Shown here piece by piece: positions 14,363 through 23,095 of a DNA stretch of 42,650 bases. Within the stretch, counting starts at the first letter, position 1. The number at the start of each line of letters is the position of its first letter. Source of the DNA: Streptomyces sp. MBT53 (lineage in GTDB: Bacteria > Actinomycetota > Actinomycetes > Streptomycetales > Streptomycetaceae). Position numbers and translations under genes: made by a program. The notes below the pieces were generated by a model. It did not search any database. It worked only from the letters and a program-made list of their open reading frames with translations, and was not told the DNA's origin. The DNA is taken from contig NZ_JAEQAZ010000058.1 of assembly GCF_016654115.1 (NCBI RefSeq), forward strand, positions 1-42,650, written 5' to 3'.

Positions 14363-15754
14363 TTGAGTCACAAGCGAATTCCGAAGCGCAAGGCCGCGAT
14401 AGCTGTCGGCGGTGTCGCTGCACTCGGAGCGGCGGCGATCCTGCTGCCGAACGCCAACGCGTCCCAGGACAACTCGGCAGGCGCCGCCACCCCCAAGACC
14501 CTCAAGGCCACCGGCGCCTCGGACCTCTCCTCGCAGATCGCCGGACTGCTCGGCGACGCCTTCGCCGGGTCCTACTACGACAGCGCCACCCAGCAGCTCG
14601 TCGTCAACGTGATCTCCGGCGACAACAACAACGTCGTCGTACAGGCCGAGAAGGCCGGCGCCAAGGTGCGCGAGGTGCAGAACAGCACCGCCGAACTCAC
14701 CGCCGCCGCCAAGGTGTTGAAGACCAAGGCCACCATCCCCGGTACCGCCTGGTCCGTCGACCCGAAGACCAACAAGATCCAGGTCCTCGCCGACAGCACC
14801 GTCACGGGCAGCAAGTGGGACACCGTCCTGTCGACCGTCAAGAGCCTCGGTACGAGCATGGCCACGGTCAAGAAGACCGGCGGCTCCTTCAAGACCCTGG
14901 TGTCGGGCGGCGACGCCATCTTCGCCCAGACCGACCAGGGCGGCGTCCGCTGCTCCCTCGGCTTCAACGTCACCGCGAGCGATGGCACCCCCGCCTTCCT
15001 GACCGCCGGACACTGCGGTGTCGCGGCGAAGCAGTGGTCGGACACGCAGGACGGCCAGCCGATCGCCACGGTCGACCAGGCCGTCTTCCCCGGCAACGAC
15101 TTCTCCCTGGTGAAGTACGACGACCCGGCCACCCAGACCACGAGCGACGTCAACGTGGGCAACGGCCAGACCGTCCAGATCACCCAGGCCGAGGACGCCA
15201 CGGTCGGCACCCAGGTCTTCCGGATGGGCTCCACCACCGGTCTGCACGACGGCACGGTCACCGGTCTCGACGCGACGGTCAACTTCCAGAGCGAGACCGA
15301 CCCCAACGGTGTCGACACCGTCAACGGCCTGATCCAGACGGACGTCTGCGCCGAGGCGGGTGACAGCGGCGGCTCCCTCTTCACCCAGGACGGCGGCGCG
15401 GTCGGCCTCACCTCCGGCGGCAGCGGCGACTGCACCAGCGGTGGCGAGACCTTCTTCCAGCCGGTCACCGCCGCGCTCACGGCGACCGGGGCCACCCTCG
15501 GCGACGCGGGTGCCGGTGCGGGCGCGGGTGCGGGCGACACCGCCACGGCGGACCCGTCGGCGACCGCGGCCGACCCCTCGGCCACCGACGGCACCGGCGA
15601 CCAGTCCGGAGCCGTGGACCCGTCCGCGACCGACGGCACGGGCGATCAGTCCGGCGCGGTCGACCCGAACGCGACCGACGGCACCGGTGACGCCACCGGA
15701 GACGGCACGGGCACCGGAGCCGACGACGGTTCCTCGCTCACCTCGAACCACTGA
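14363..15754 (+). CDS. Secreted S1-family serine protease with prosegment and acidic repeat tail
   Basis: A 463-residue secreted preproprotease of the alpha-lytic/streptogrisin type. A signal peptide (1-33, basic start KRIPKRK and a hydrophobic core) is followed by a prosegment of about 145 residues. The catalytic domain has His217 in TAGHCG, Asp246 in GNDFSLV and Ser335 in AGDSGGS. A C-terminal tail of about 80 residues is Gly/Ala/Asp/Thr-rich and contains three copies of a 15-residue unit beginning DPxATDGTGD. It has no LPXTG motif or membrane helix. TTG 14363 is the start: AGGAGG lies 9 bases before it, and the upstream ATG at 14273 would add an unlikely N-terminus. The protein shares a spacer with the peptide export operon, and a role in processing that peptide is conceivable but unproven. 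Confidence 0.92.
   Translation: MSHKRIPKRKAAIAVGGVAALGAAAILLPNANASQDNSAGAATPKTLKATGASDLSSQIAGLLGDAFAGSYYDSATQQLVVNVISGDNNNVVVQAEKAGAKVREVQNSTAELTAAAKVLKTKATIPGTAWSVDPKTNKIQVLADSTVTGSKWDTVLSTVKSLGTSMATVKKTGGSFKTLVSGGDAIFAQTDQGGVRCSLGFNVTASDGTPAFLTAGHCGVAAKQWSDTQDGQPIATVDQAVFPGNDFSLVKYDDPATQTTSDVNVGNGQTVQITQAEDATVGTQVFRMGSTTGLHDGTVTGLDATVNFQSETDPNGVDTVNGLIQTDVCAEAGDSGGSLFTQDGGAVGLTSGGSGDCTSGGETFFQPVTAALTATGATLGDAGAGAGAGAGDTATADPSATAADPSATDGTGDQSGAVDPSATDGTGDQSGAVDPNATDGTGDATGDGTGTGADDGSSLTSNH
15572..15706 (+). repeat. Tandem repeat coding for the protease tail
   Basis: Three 45-base units encode DPSATDGTGDQSGAV, the same again, then DPNATDGTGDATGDG. The units are nearly identical in DNA. Such repeats can gain or lose copies by slippage, so tail length may vary between strains. 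Confidence 0.75.
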
Positions 15755-15790
15755 TCCGACCCCTTCCAGCGTTTCAGGTCGGCGGTGGAT

Positions 15791-15822
15791 CGGTCCGGCC
15801 CTCCGGCGGGAGGGCCGGACCG
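15791..15822. terminator. Bidirectional 14-bp terminator hairpin
   Basis: CGGTCCGGCCCTCC and GGAGGGCCGGACCG pair perfectly over 14 bases with the loop GGCG. It lies 36 bases past the protease stop and 21 past the stop of the convergent phosphatase gene, so it can end transcripts from both sides. Confidence 0.85.
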
Positions 15823-15843
15823 CCCTGCGTGTACGTCAGTCAG

Positions 15844-17979
15844 TCAGTCGGGGCCCGGCTCCCGGGCCCGCAGAAGAAGCAGCGCCACGTCGTCGATCCG
15901 CTCCCGTGCCGAGGCACTGTGCCGCACGAGTTCGTCGGCGATGTCCTCCAGCGGCAAGTCCCCTGCCGCTGCGAGGCGTTGCCCCAGTTCTGCCAGGGCG
16001 TCCTCGATGTCGACGCCGGGAGACTCGATGAGCCCGTCGGTGTACAGCGCGAGCACCGAACCGGGCGCGAGATTCACCTCCGTCGTCGGATAGGTCGCGT
16101 CGGCGTCGATGCCCAGCAGCGGACCACCGGCCAGGTCGAGGACCCGCACCCGCCCGTCCGGACGGCGCAGCAACGGCGGCGGATGACCGGCCCGCGCCAT
16201 CACCGCCGTACCGCGCGCGGGATCCAGCCGTAGATACAGACAGCTCGCGAACAGCTCCACGCCCAGGTCGATCAGCAGCCGGTTGGTGCTGCGCATGACC
16301 TCCTCCGGGGCCTGACCGACCGTCGTGTAGGCGCGGACGGCCGTCCGGATCTGGCCCATCAGACCGGCCGCTGTCACGTTGTGGCCCTGGACGTCGCCGA
16401 TCACCGCAGCCGGACCCTCGGTCGTCACCAGGTCGTAGAAGTCGCCGCCGATCTCCATGCCCTGAGTGGCCGGCAGATAGCGGGCGGCGGCCTCGATGCC
16501 CGGCAGCGACGGCAGCGAGTGCGGCAGCAGCGCGGCCTGCAGCCCGTGCGCCAGCTGGTGCTTCGCGTCGTAGAGCAGCGCACGCTCCAGCGCCTGCGCG
16601 ATCAGCCCGCCCAGACTCATCAGCACCGCGCGCTCGTCCGCGGGGAAGACACGCGGCTCGGCATACGCCAGCACACAGGTCCCGACCGGCCGCCCGGACA
16701 CCACCAGCGGCAGAAACGCCCAGGCCGCGAACCCGTCAGGGGTGGCATGCCGGCTCGGATACAGCCGCTCCAGATCCTGCCGCGAATCGAAGAACGCGGG
16801 CACACCGCTGGTCAGCGCGGCCGTCCCCGGCGTCGACTCGGTCAGCGCCATCCCGTCGAAACGCTCCACCACATGCGGATCCGAATAGCCACGGTGCCCC
16901 AGCACATGCAGCCGCCCGCCCCGCGAACCGAGCACCACCAGCGCCTGACTGCCCACCGCAGGCGCGACCTCGTCCGCGATCAACTGCACCACGTCCTCCA
17001 CCCCCACCGCCTCGGTCAGCGCCCCCGCCAGACTCAGCACCTGGGAGATGGACACCAGGCGCGAGGGCCCTTCCCCCGCCCGCGGCGCCGCCCGGCCCAG
17101 CTCCGTCACCGCCCGCGCCCGGCTGATCCGCACACTCAGCCCGGTCGTGTTCGGATACATCCGGAACGACAGCCACTCGCCCGGCGGACGCAGCGCCACG
17201 AACGACGTCACCTGCTGACTGAGCAGCGCGGCCCGGTAACGGTCCTCGTACACCGGGTCGTTGAGCCAGGGCACCGCCGCCCACAACTGGGTGCCCAGCA
17301 GACTGCTCACCGACATCCCGAGCAGCTCCCCGGCCGCCGCGTTCGCGAAGCCCACCCGCCCGTGCAGATCCAGCGAACACAGCCCGTACGGCAGCCGGGC
17401 CACCATCCGCGCCGCCTCGACCGTGCCCAGCGTCCCGGCCACACTCGTCGCGGGCCCCGTCGCCAGCAGATCGGGCTCCGCACGCGCCGGGCGGCGCTCC
17501 TCCACGGCCCGCTCCAGCCGCACCGCGAGCCGGGCGCAGGCACTGGTCAGCTGCTCGCGGTCCCGGTCGGACAGCACCGGCGGATGCGAACCGGGCCAGG
17601 TCACGAACACCGAGCCGTAGACCGTGGACCCGGTTGCCACCGGCACCGCCGCCAGCGCGAAGGGATACGGCAGCACGACCGCGATCCGCGGATAGCGGCG
17701 GGCCATGTCCTCCTCGCCGCCGACCCAGATCAGCCGCCGCTCGCGCACCGCCTCGGCGACCGGGATCGGCGCGCTCAGCCCGACCCGCTCCCACGGCGCG
17801 GCGAACGCCCGCGGCAGGCCAGCCATCACCGCCATCTCCAGCACCGGTTCGTCGGGCGTCAGCAGATACACCGCGCCCGAGTGCGCGTGGACGGCGTCCA
17901 TCATCGCGGCCAGCGCGAGCGACAGCATCGGCCGGCCGACCGGTGCCTGCGCCTGCCGGGACAACTGCCCGTCTGACAC
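15844..17979 (-). CDS. GAF/PAS/GAF sensor phosphatase of the PP2C (SpoIIE/RsbU) family
   Basis: A 711-residue multi-domain serine/threonine phosphatase. An N-terminal GAF domain (about 15-165; HSGAVYLLTPDEPVLEMAV) is followed by a PAS domain (about 195-300; GLCSLDLHGRVGFANAAAGELLG), a second GAF (about 330-480) and the PP2C domain (about 490-705). The latter shows metal-binding acidic residues in MEIGGDFYDLV, VIGDVQGHN and DGLIESPGVDI. It probably dephosphorylates a STAS anti-sigma antagonist in response to a ligand or redox state sensed by the GAF/PAS parts. GTG 17979 is chosen because GAGGAGG lies 8 bases upstream; in-frame ATGs at 18090 and 18102 have no such site. It is divergent from a similar gene at 18161. 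Confidence 0.9.
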   Translation of the reverse strand: MSDGQLSRQAQAPVGRPMLSLALAAMMDAVHAHSGAVYLLTPDEPVLEMAVMAGLPRAFAAPWERVGLSAPIPVAEAVRERRLIWVGGEEDMARRYPRIAVVLPYPFALAAVPVATGSTVYGSVFVTWPGSHPPVLSDRDREQLTSACARLAVRLERAVEERRPARAEPDLLATGPATSVAGTLGTVEAARMVARLPYGLCSLDLHGRVGFANAAAGELLGMSVSSLLGTQLWAAVPWLNDPVYEDRYRAALLSQQVTSFVALRPPGEWLSFRMYPNTTGLSVRISRARAVTELGRAAPRAGEGPSRLVSISQVLSLAGALTEAVGVEDVVQLIADEVAPAVGSQALVVLGSRGGRLHVLGHRGYSDPHVVERFDGMALTESTPGTAALTSGVPAFFDSRQDLERLYPSRHATPDGFAAWAFLPLVVSGRPVGTCVLAYAEPRVFPADERAVLMSLGGLIAQALERALLYDAKHQLAHGLQAALLPHSLPSLPGIEAAARYLPATQGMEIGGDFYDLVTTEGPAAVIGDVQGHNVTAAGLMGQIRTAVRAYTTVGQAPEEVMRSTNRLLIDLGVELFASCLYLRLDPARGTAVMARAGHPPPLLRRPDGRVRVLDLAGGPLLGIDADATYPTTEVNLAPGSVLALYTDGLIESPGVDIEDALAELGQRLAAAGDLPLEDIADELVRHSASARERIDDVALLLLRAREPGPD

Positions 17980-18160
17980 GCCGACCACCTCCTCGCCCGG
18001 CCGTGCCGTTTCGGGGCTCAGGCTCAGGCTCCACCCTGAGCGCCCGACGCGCACGGCGAGCGGCACCGCCACCAAGGCACTGAGGGCCATCCGGCCCCTC
18101 ATCTCCACGGAACGGTCACAGGGGCTGCGCAGTCGCCGCATAAGCGCTGTAATTGCGGAC

Positions 18161-20602
18161 GTGGTCAGTGAGGGCGCTGAGGGACGCAGAGCGAGAACGC
18201 TGCGGGCCGAACTTGCCCTCAAAACGCTCACCACCGACCTCGACTCCCGCGAACGGCTGCGCCGGGTTCTCGAACAGGCCCTCGTCTTCGCCGGTGCGAC
18301 CTTCGCCGGGGTGTACACGTCCGGCGAGGCCGACCTGCTGTGCCTGGTCGAGTCGGCCGGTGTGCCACGGACCCTGTACGGACTGCGGGACGGCTATCCG
18401 GCGGCCGGGGGAGCACCCGTCGCCGAGGCGCGGCGGTCCGGGCACCCGGTGTGGCTCGGTCCCGAGGAGCTGGCCGCCGGTGACGACTCGCGACGGCTGC
18501 CGACCGGGGAGTTCCATCTGGCGGCCCTGCCCGTGCGCGGGGACCGGGGCGGCGGCTGTCTGCTCGCGGTGAGCGAGCACCCGGCCGGATTCGACACCGA
18601 GGACCGCGCCTGCCTCACGCTGATCGCCGAGGCGGTCGCGATCCCGCTCCCGGACGAGGCCGTGGCGGGCGGGGAACTGCCCGCGGGCTCCTTCGACCTG
18701 GCCATGGACACCGGCCGGGTCGAGGTCGGCGGCGACATCCTGACGCTGTTCGGGCTCGGCCCGGGCGACTTCGACGGCAAGGTCGAGACACTCCTCGGAC
18801 TCACCGTGCCGGAGGATCTGCCCTCGCTGATGTCCGTCGTCGAGGCCGACCACATGGCCATCGGCGACCGCGAGCTGGAGTTCCGGGTCCTGCAGCCCTC
18901 GGGCCCGCCGAAGTGGCTGCGGCTGCGCGGCCGGCTCCTGCCCGGCGGCGACGGCCGCCCGGCCCGCCTCGTCGGCACCGTCGGCGACGCCTCCCAACTG
19001 CGCTCCGGCGTCAACGACGTGGCCCGCGTCCAGCGCCTCGCCGCCGCCCTCGCCATGGCCGGCACGGTCCGTGACGTCAGCCAGGCCGTGGTCGCCGCCC
19101 TGCGCAAACCGCTGCGCGCCGACCGCATCGCGCTCGCCGAACTGGAGGGCGACCGCCTGGTCGTCACCGTCCTCGACCCGCCCGAACCGGAGTCCTGGCC
19201 CGAGCTGTGGCGCCAAGAGTGGCGCAGCGAATGGCCCGACGCGCCGGTCCGCACGATGCCCACCCTCGCCGCCGCCCTGCGCGAGGGCCGCGCCGCGATC
19301 TGGCCCGCCGGCACCGACCTGGAACCCGCCCTCGCCGAGGTCGGACCGGGCGGCCTCGCCGTACTGCCGCTGTCCGCGGGCGGCCGGGTGTCCGGGGCCT
19401 GTCTGATCGGCTGGGACGACCCGCACGTCTTCGGCCCCGACGAACGCGCCCTCCTCACCGCCTCCGCGGGCCTCGCCGGACAGGCCCTGATGCGCGCCCA
19501 CGCCTTCGACGCCGAACACGAACTCGTCGGCATGCTCCAACGCCAGCTGCTGCCGCGCCGACTGCCGAAACTGCCCGGCGGGGTCGCCGTCGCCCGCTAT
19601 CTGCCGACCACGGCCGGTCTCGAGGTCGGCGGCGACTGGTACGACGTGATCCCGCTGCCCGACAACCACGTGGCCCTCGTCATCGGCGACGTCCAGGGAC
19701 ACAACGCGGGCGCCGCCACCCTCATGGGCCAGATGCGCACCGCGCTGCGCGCCTACGCCGTCGAGGGACACCCCCCGGACGTCGTCGTCTCGCACGCCAA
19801 CCGCCTCCTCATCGACCTGGAGACCGACCTCTTCGCCACCTGCTGCTACGTCGACGTCGACATGGAGGAGGGCTCCGCCTGGTACGTGCGGGCCGGTCAT
19901 CTGCCGCCCGTCCTGCGCCACCCGGACGGCAGCACCGAGATCCCCGAACTGGACGGCGGCCCACCGCTCGGCGTGGTCACCCAGGCCGACTTCCCGATGA
20001 GCCCGCTGCGGCTCCAGCCCGGCACCGTCATCGCCCTCACCACCGACGGCCTCGTGGAGTCCAAGGAGGCCGACATCGACGAGGGTCTCGACCGGCTCGC
20101 CCACGGCCTCGCCGTCTCCGACCCCGCCCACCTCGGCCTGGTCGCCGACGCCCTGCTCGGCAACGCCCGCCGCGACGACGACGTGGCCCTGCTCCTCATG
20201 CGCTACGACGGCCTCGCCACCCGCCCCCGGCGCGAGAACTGGACGGTGTGGCGCGTCCCCGAGGCGGCCCGGCACGCCCGCCGCTTCACCAAGCGCACCC
20301 TGCGCGTCTGGGGCGTCACCGACGAGGTCGACACCATCCTCCTCGTCGTCTCCGAGCTGGTCACCAACGCCCTCGTGCACACCGACGGCCCGGTCCGCCT
20401 CGACCTCACCCTCGTCAACCACCGGTTCCGCGTCGCCGTCGCCGACTCCTCGCCGCGCACCCCGGTCAAACCGACCAGCATCGGCTGGGAGGCCACCGGC
20501 GGCCGCGGGATCCTCCTCGTCGAGGCCGTGTCGGCGGCCTGGGGCACGGTGCCGGTGAGCGGCGGCAAACAGGTGTGGGCCGAGATCGCGCTCGACCGGT
20601 AG
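18161..20602 (+). CDS. GAF/PAS/GAF PP2C phosphatase fused to an anti-sigma (HATPase) kinase domain
   Basis: An 813-residue protein. A GAF domain (about 25-160) is followed by a PAS-like domain (about 185-285), a second GAF (about 300-440), a PP2C domain (about 470-680; LEVGGDWYDVIPL, VIGDVQGHN, TDGLVESKEADIDEG) and a C-terminal GHKL ATPase of the RsbW type (about 690-813). The ATPase has N-box ELVTNALVHTDGP and glycine box ATGGRGILLVEAV. Phosphatase and kinase in one chain would act in opposite directions on the same anti-sigma antagonist. The start is GTG 18161; no ribosome binding site is visible and TGTAAT lies 8 bases upstream, so the mRNA may be leaderless. It shares its architecture with the divergent 15844-17979 gene, which lacks the kinase domain. 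Confidence 0.9.
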   Translation: MVSEGAEGRRARTLRAELALKTLTTDLDSRERLRRVLEQALVFAGATFAGVYTSGEADLLCLVESAGVPRTLYGLRDGYPAAGGAPVAEARRSGHPVWLGPEELAAGDDSRRLPTGEFHLAALPVRGDRGGGCLLAVSEHPAGFDTEDRACLTLIAEAVAIPLPDEAVAGGELPAGSFDLAMDTGRVEVGGDILTLFGLGPGDFDGKVETLLGLTVPEDLPSLMSVVEADHMAIGDRELEFRVLQPSGPPKWLRLRGRLLPGGDGRPARLVGTVGDASQLRSGVNDVARVQRLAAALAMAGTVRDVSQAVVAALRKPLRADRIALAELEGDRLVVTVLDPPEPESWPELWRQEWRSEWPDAPVRTMPTLAAALREGRAAIWPAGTDLEPALAEVGPGGLAVLPLSAGGRVSGACLIGWDDPHVFGPDERALLTASAGLAGQALMRAHAFDAEHELVGMLQRQLLPRRLPKLPGGVAVARYLPTTAGLEVGGDWYDVIPLPDNHVALVIGDVQGHNAGAATLMGQMRTALRAYAVEGHPPDVVVSHANRLLIDLETDLFATCCYVDVDMEEGSAWYVRAGHLPPVLRHPDGSTEIPELDGGPPLGVVTQADFPMSPLRLQPGTVIALTTDGLVESKEADIDEGLDRLAHGLAVSDPAHLGLVADALLGNARRDDDVALLLMRYDGLATRPRRENWTVWRVPEAARHARRFTKRTLRVWGVTDEVDTILLVVSELVTNALVHTDGPVRLDLTLVNHRFRVAVADSSPRTPVKPTSIGWEATGGRGILLVEAVSAAWGTVPVSGGKQVWAEIALDR

Positions 20603-20683
20603 ACGGCCGCACGGGTGCCCGTCGGGGCGCGTAGCGGCAGGTCGGAGCGGCTGTACGCGTTCCCCGTGATGGGGTGCCTGCTT

Positions 20684-20968
20684 GTGGCACACACCTTCGA
20701 AGAACTGGTCGAGAAGCAGCGCGCGGCCGACCAGGCGCGCGCCAGGGTCAAGGAGATGCGGGACGCCCTCGGTGCCCCCGCCCACGAACCCTGGACCGAG
20801 GCCCAGACCGAGACCTACGAGACGGCCTGGCGGGCCTGGCGCGATCTGAGCCGTGACGCGCAGACCGCGGCGGGCGAGTACGCCAAGGACGAGGGGCTGG
20901 ACCGGGCCGGGGTCGTCGCGGACGTGGAGCGGGCGGCGGGCGATTTGCCCGATCCGCCGGTCGATTAG
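20684..20968 (+). CDS. Small helical hypothetical protein
   Basis: About 94 residues from GTG 20684 (first residues VAHTFEELVEKQRAADQARA); an ATG at 20669 is also possible. The chain is charged and mostly helical, with repeated Ala/Glu/Arg heptad-like spacing (DQARARVKEMRDA, AWRAWRDLSRDAQTAAGEY) and an acidic end. No signal peptide, membrane segment or known motif is present. It lies 81 bases after the phosphatase-kinase gene on the same strand, so the two may be co-transcribed. I recognise it only as a hypothetical of a kind often seen in Streptomyces. Confidence 0.7.
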   Translation: MAHTFEELVEKQRAADQARARVKEMRDALGAPAHEPWTEAQTETYETAWRAWRDLSRDAQTAAGEYAKDEGLDRAGVVADVERAAGDLPDPPVD

Positions 20969-20990
20969 ACACCTCCCGTCCCACCTATCG

Positions 20991-21059
20991 TTGGATGGTC
21001 GTAATAAACGAACATAGGGAGGAACGATGCACGTCCAAAGATGACGCTAAGGTGAAGCG
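20991..21059 (+). promoter_or_regulatory. rmlA upstream region: possible promoter and two mini-ORFs
   Basis: TTGGAT (20991-20996) and CATAGG (21013-21018) with a 16-base gap may be a promoter. AGGGAGGA (21016-21023) is the strongest ribosome binding sequence nearby. It precedes ATG 21027, which opens the five-codon frame MHVQR (stop 21042-21044). ATG 21041 overlaps that stop and opens MTLR (stop 21053-21055), five bases before the rmlA ATG. The promoter and the ribosome binding site overlap, so both cannot be used as drawn. Confidence 0.4.
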
Positions 21060-22127
21060 ATGAAGGCTCTCGTTCTCTCCGGCGGCACTGGATCCCGCCT
21101 GAGGCCGATCACACACACATCGGCAAAACAGCTCGTCCCGGTGGCCAACAAGGCCGTCCTTTTCTACGGGCTCGAATCACTCGCCGACGCGGGCATCACC
21201 GAGGTCGGCATCATCGTCGGTGACACCGCGGCGGAGATCGAGGAGGCGGTGGGTGACGGGTCGAAGTTCGGCCTGCAGATCACCTACATCCCGCAGGACC
21301 GTCCCCTCGGACTGGCCCACGCCGTCCTGATCGCGCGCGAGTACCTCGGCGACGACGACTTCGTGATGTACCTCGGCGACAACTTCATCGTCGGCGGCAT
21401 CACCGGCCTCGTCGAAGGATTCCAGGCCAACAAGCCCGACGCGCAGATCCTGCTCACCCACGTGCCCGACCCCCGCTCCTTCGGTGTCGCCGAACTCAGC
21501 GAATCCGGCCAGGTCATCGGCCTGGAGGAGAAGCCGGAGCACCCCAAGAGCGACCTCGCCCTGGTCGGTGTCTACCTCTTCACGCCCGCCATCCACGACG
21601 CCGTGCGCGCCATCAAGCCGTCCTGGCGCGGCGAACTGGAGATCACCCACGCCATCCAGCAGCTGATCGACGACGGCGCCGACGTGCGCTCCTCGGTCAT
21701 CCACGGCTACTGGAAGGACACGGGCAACGTCGTCGACATGCTCGAGGTCAACCGGACCGTCCTGGAGAGTATGGACCGCCGCATCGACGGCGAGGTCGAC
21801 GACGTCTCCGAGACCATCGGCCGCGTGGTGATCGAGGAGGGCGCGCGCATCGAGCGCTCGCGCATCGTCGGACCCGTCGTCATCGGGGCCGGCACGGTCG
21901 TGAGCGACTCCTACGTCGGACCGTTCACCTCGGTCGCGGAGAACTGCCGGATCACGGACAGTGAGCTGGAGTTCTCCATAGTGCTGCAGGACTCGTCCAT
22001 CGCCGGGGTGGGCCGGATCGAGTCCTCGCTCATCGGCAAGCACGTCGAAGTGACCCCCGCTCCGGGGGTACCCAGCGCCCACCGCCTCGTTCTCGGAGAC
22101 CACAGCAAGGTGCAGATCCGTTCATGA
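21060..22127 (+). CDS. rmlA: Glucose-1-phosphate thymidylyltransferase, long (StrD-like) form
   Basis: A 355-residue enzyme that makes dTDP-glucose from dTTP and glucose-1-phosphate, the first step to dTDP-L-rhamnose. The nucleotide-binding start MKALVLSGGTGSRLRPITHT is intact, with KQLVPVANKAVLFY and the metal site YLGDNF. GEKPEHPKS-like residues (GLEEKPEHPKSD) and YWKDTGNVVDMLEVNR complete the core. After residue 240, hexapeptide-type repeats (GRVVIEEGARIERSRIVGPVVIGAGT) form a left-handed beta-helix as in StrD-type long enzymes; short RmlA lacks it. AAGG precedes the ATG. It heads a tightly overlapped operon rmlA-rmlB-rmlD-methyltransferase. Confidence 0.95.
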   Translation: MKALVLSGGTGSRLRPITHTSAKQLVPVANKAVLFYGLESLADAGITEVGIIVGDTAAEIEEAVGDGSKFGLQITYIPQDRPLGLAHAVLIAREYLGDDDFVMYLGDNFIVGGITGLVEGFQANKPDAQILLTHVPDPRSFGVAELSESGQVIGLEEKPEHPKSDLALVGVYLFTPAIHDAVRAIKPSWRGELEITHAIQQLIDDGADVRSSVIHGYWKDTGNVVDMLEVNRTVLESMDRRIDGEVDDVSETIGRVVIEEGARIERSRIVGPVVIGAGTVVSDSYVGPFTSVAENCRITDSELEFSIVLQDSSIAGVGRIESSLIGKHVEVTPAPGVPSAHRLVLGDHSKVQIRS

Positions 22128-23095
22128 ATCTCCTCGTCACCGGCGCCGCCGGCTTCATCGGTTCCACGTACGTCCGCACGCTCCTCGCCTCGGACGCGGC
22201 CGACGCGCCCCGCATCACGGTGCTGGACAAGCTCACGTACGCCGGCACGCTCGACAACCTTGAAATAGGCCACCCGCGCCTGGAGTTCGTCCAGGGCGAC
22301 ATCTGCGACGCCGAACTGGTCGACAAGCTGATGGCCGAGGCGGACCAGGTGGTCCACTTCGCCGCCGAGTCCCACGTGGACCGCTCGATCAACGGCGCCG
22401 CCGACTTCGTCCGCACCAACGTGGTGGGCACCCAGGTCCTGCTGGACGCGGCCCTGCGCTACCGCACCCCGTTCGTGCACATCTCCACCGACGAGGTCTA
22501 CGGCTCCATCGAGACCGGCTCGTGGCCCGAGACCCACCCGCTGGCGCCGAACTCGCCGTACTCCGCGTCGAAGGCCTCCTCCGACCTGCTCGCCCTGGCC
22601 TACCACCGCACCCACGGCCTGGACGTCCGCGTCACCCGCTGCTCGAACAACTACGGGCCGCACCAGTTCCCCGAGAAGGTCATCCCGCTGTTCGTCAGCA
22701 ACCTCCTCGACGGCAAGAAGGTCCCGCTCTACGGCGAGGGCCTCAACGTCCGCGACTGGCTGCACGTCGAGGACCACTGCCAGGGCATCGAGCTCGTGCG
22801 CACCAAGGGCCGGGCCGGCGAGGTCTACAACATCGGCGGCGGCACCGAGCTCAGCAACAAGGAGCTCACCGGCCTGCTGCTCGAAGCCTGCGGCGCGGAC
22901 TGGGACTCGGTCGAGCGCGTCGAGGACCGCAAGGGCCACGACCTGCGCTACTCCGTCGACTGGTCCAAGATCCACGACGAGCTGGGCTACACCCCGAAGC
23001 ACGACTTCGCCACCGGCCTCGCGGACACCGTCGCCTGGTACCGCGACAACCGCGCCTGGTGGGAGCCGCTCAAGGCAAGGGTGGAGCGCGCCTGA
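22124..23095 (+). CDS. rmlB: dTDP-glucose 4,6-dehydratase
   Basis: A 323-residue short-chain dehydrogenase/reductase-type enzyme that converts dTDP-glucose to dTDP-4-keto-6-deoxyglucose using bound NAD. The glycine motif is MNLLVTGAAGFIGSTYVRTL. HFAAESHVDRSI, STDEVYG with the Thr-Asp-Glu catalytic set, and YSASKASSD with Tyr-x-x-x-Lys are all present, together with TRCSNNYGPHQFPEKVIP. Length is usual for the family. ATG 22124 overlaps the rmlA TGA by four bases (ATGA), so translation is coupled. Confidence 0.96.
   Translation: MNLLVTGAAGFIGSTYVRTLLASDAADAPRITVLDKLTYAGTLDNLEIGHPRLEFVQGDICDAELVDKLMAEADQVVHFAAESHVDRSINGAADFVRTNVVGTQVLLDAALRYRTPFVHISTDEVYGSIETGSWPETHPLAPNSPYSASKASSDLLALAYHRTHGLDVRVTRCSNNYGPHQFPEKVIPLFVSNLLDGKKVPLYGEGLNVRDWLHVEDHCQGIELVRTKGRAGEVYNIGGGTELSNKELTGLLLEACGADWDSVERVEDRKGHDLRYSVDWSKIHDELGYTPKHDFATGLADTVAWYRDNRAWWEPLKARVERA

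Noticed and set aside
15572..15706. Tandem repeats considered as a CRISPR-like array
   Set aside because: The units are adjacent, in frame and code for the protease tail; there are no spacers.
18116..20785. An 889-codon minus-strand frame opposite the phosphatase-kinase gene
   Set aside because: Composition is typical of a shadow frame (Gly, Asp, Val, Gln, His-rich, no motif), while the plus strand shows GAF, PP2C and ATPase motifs.
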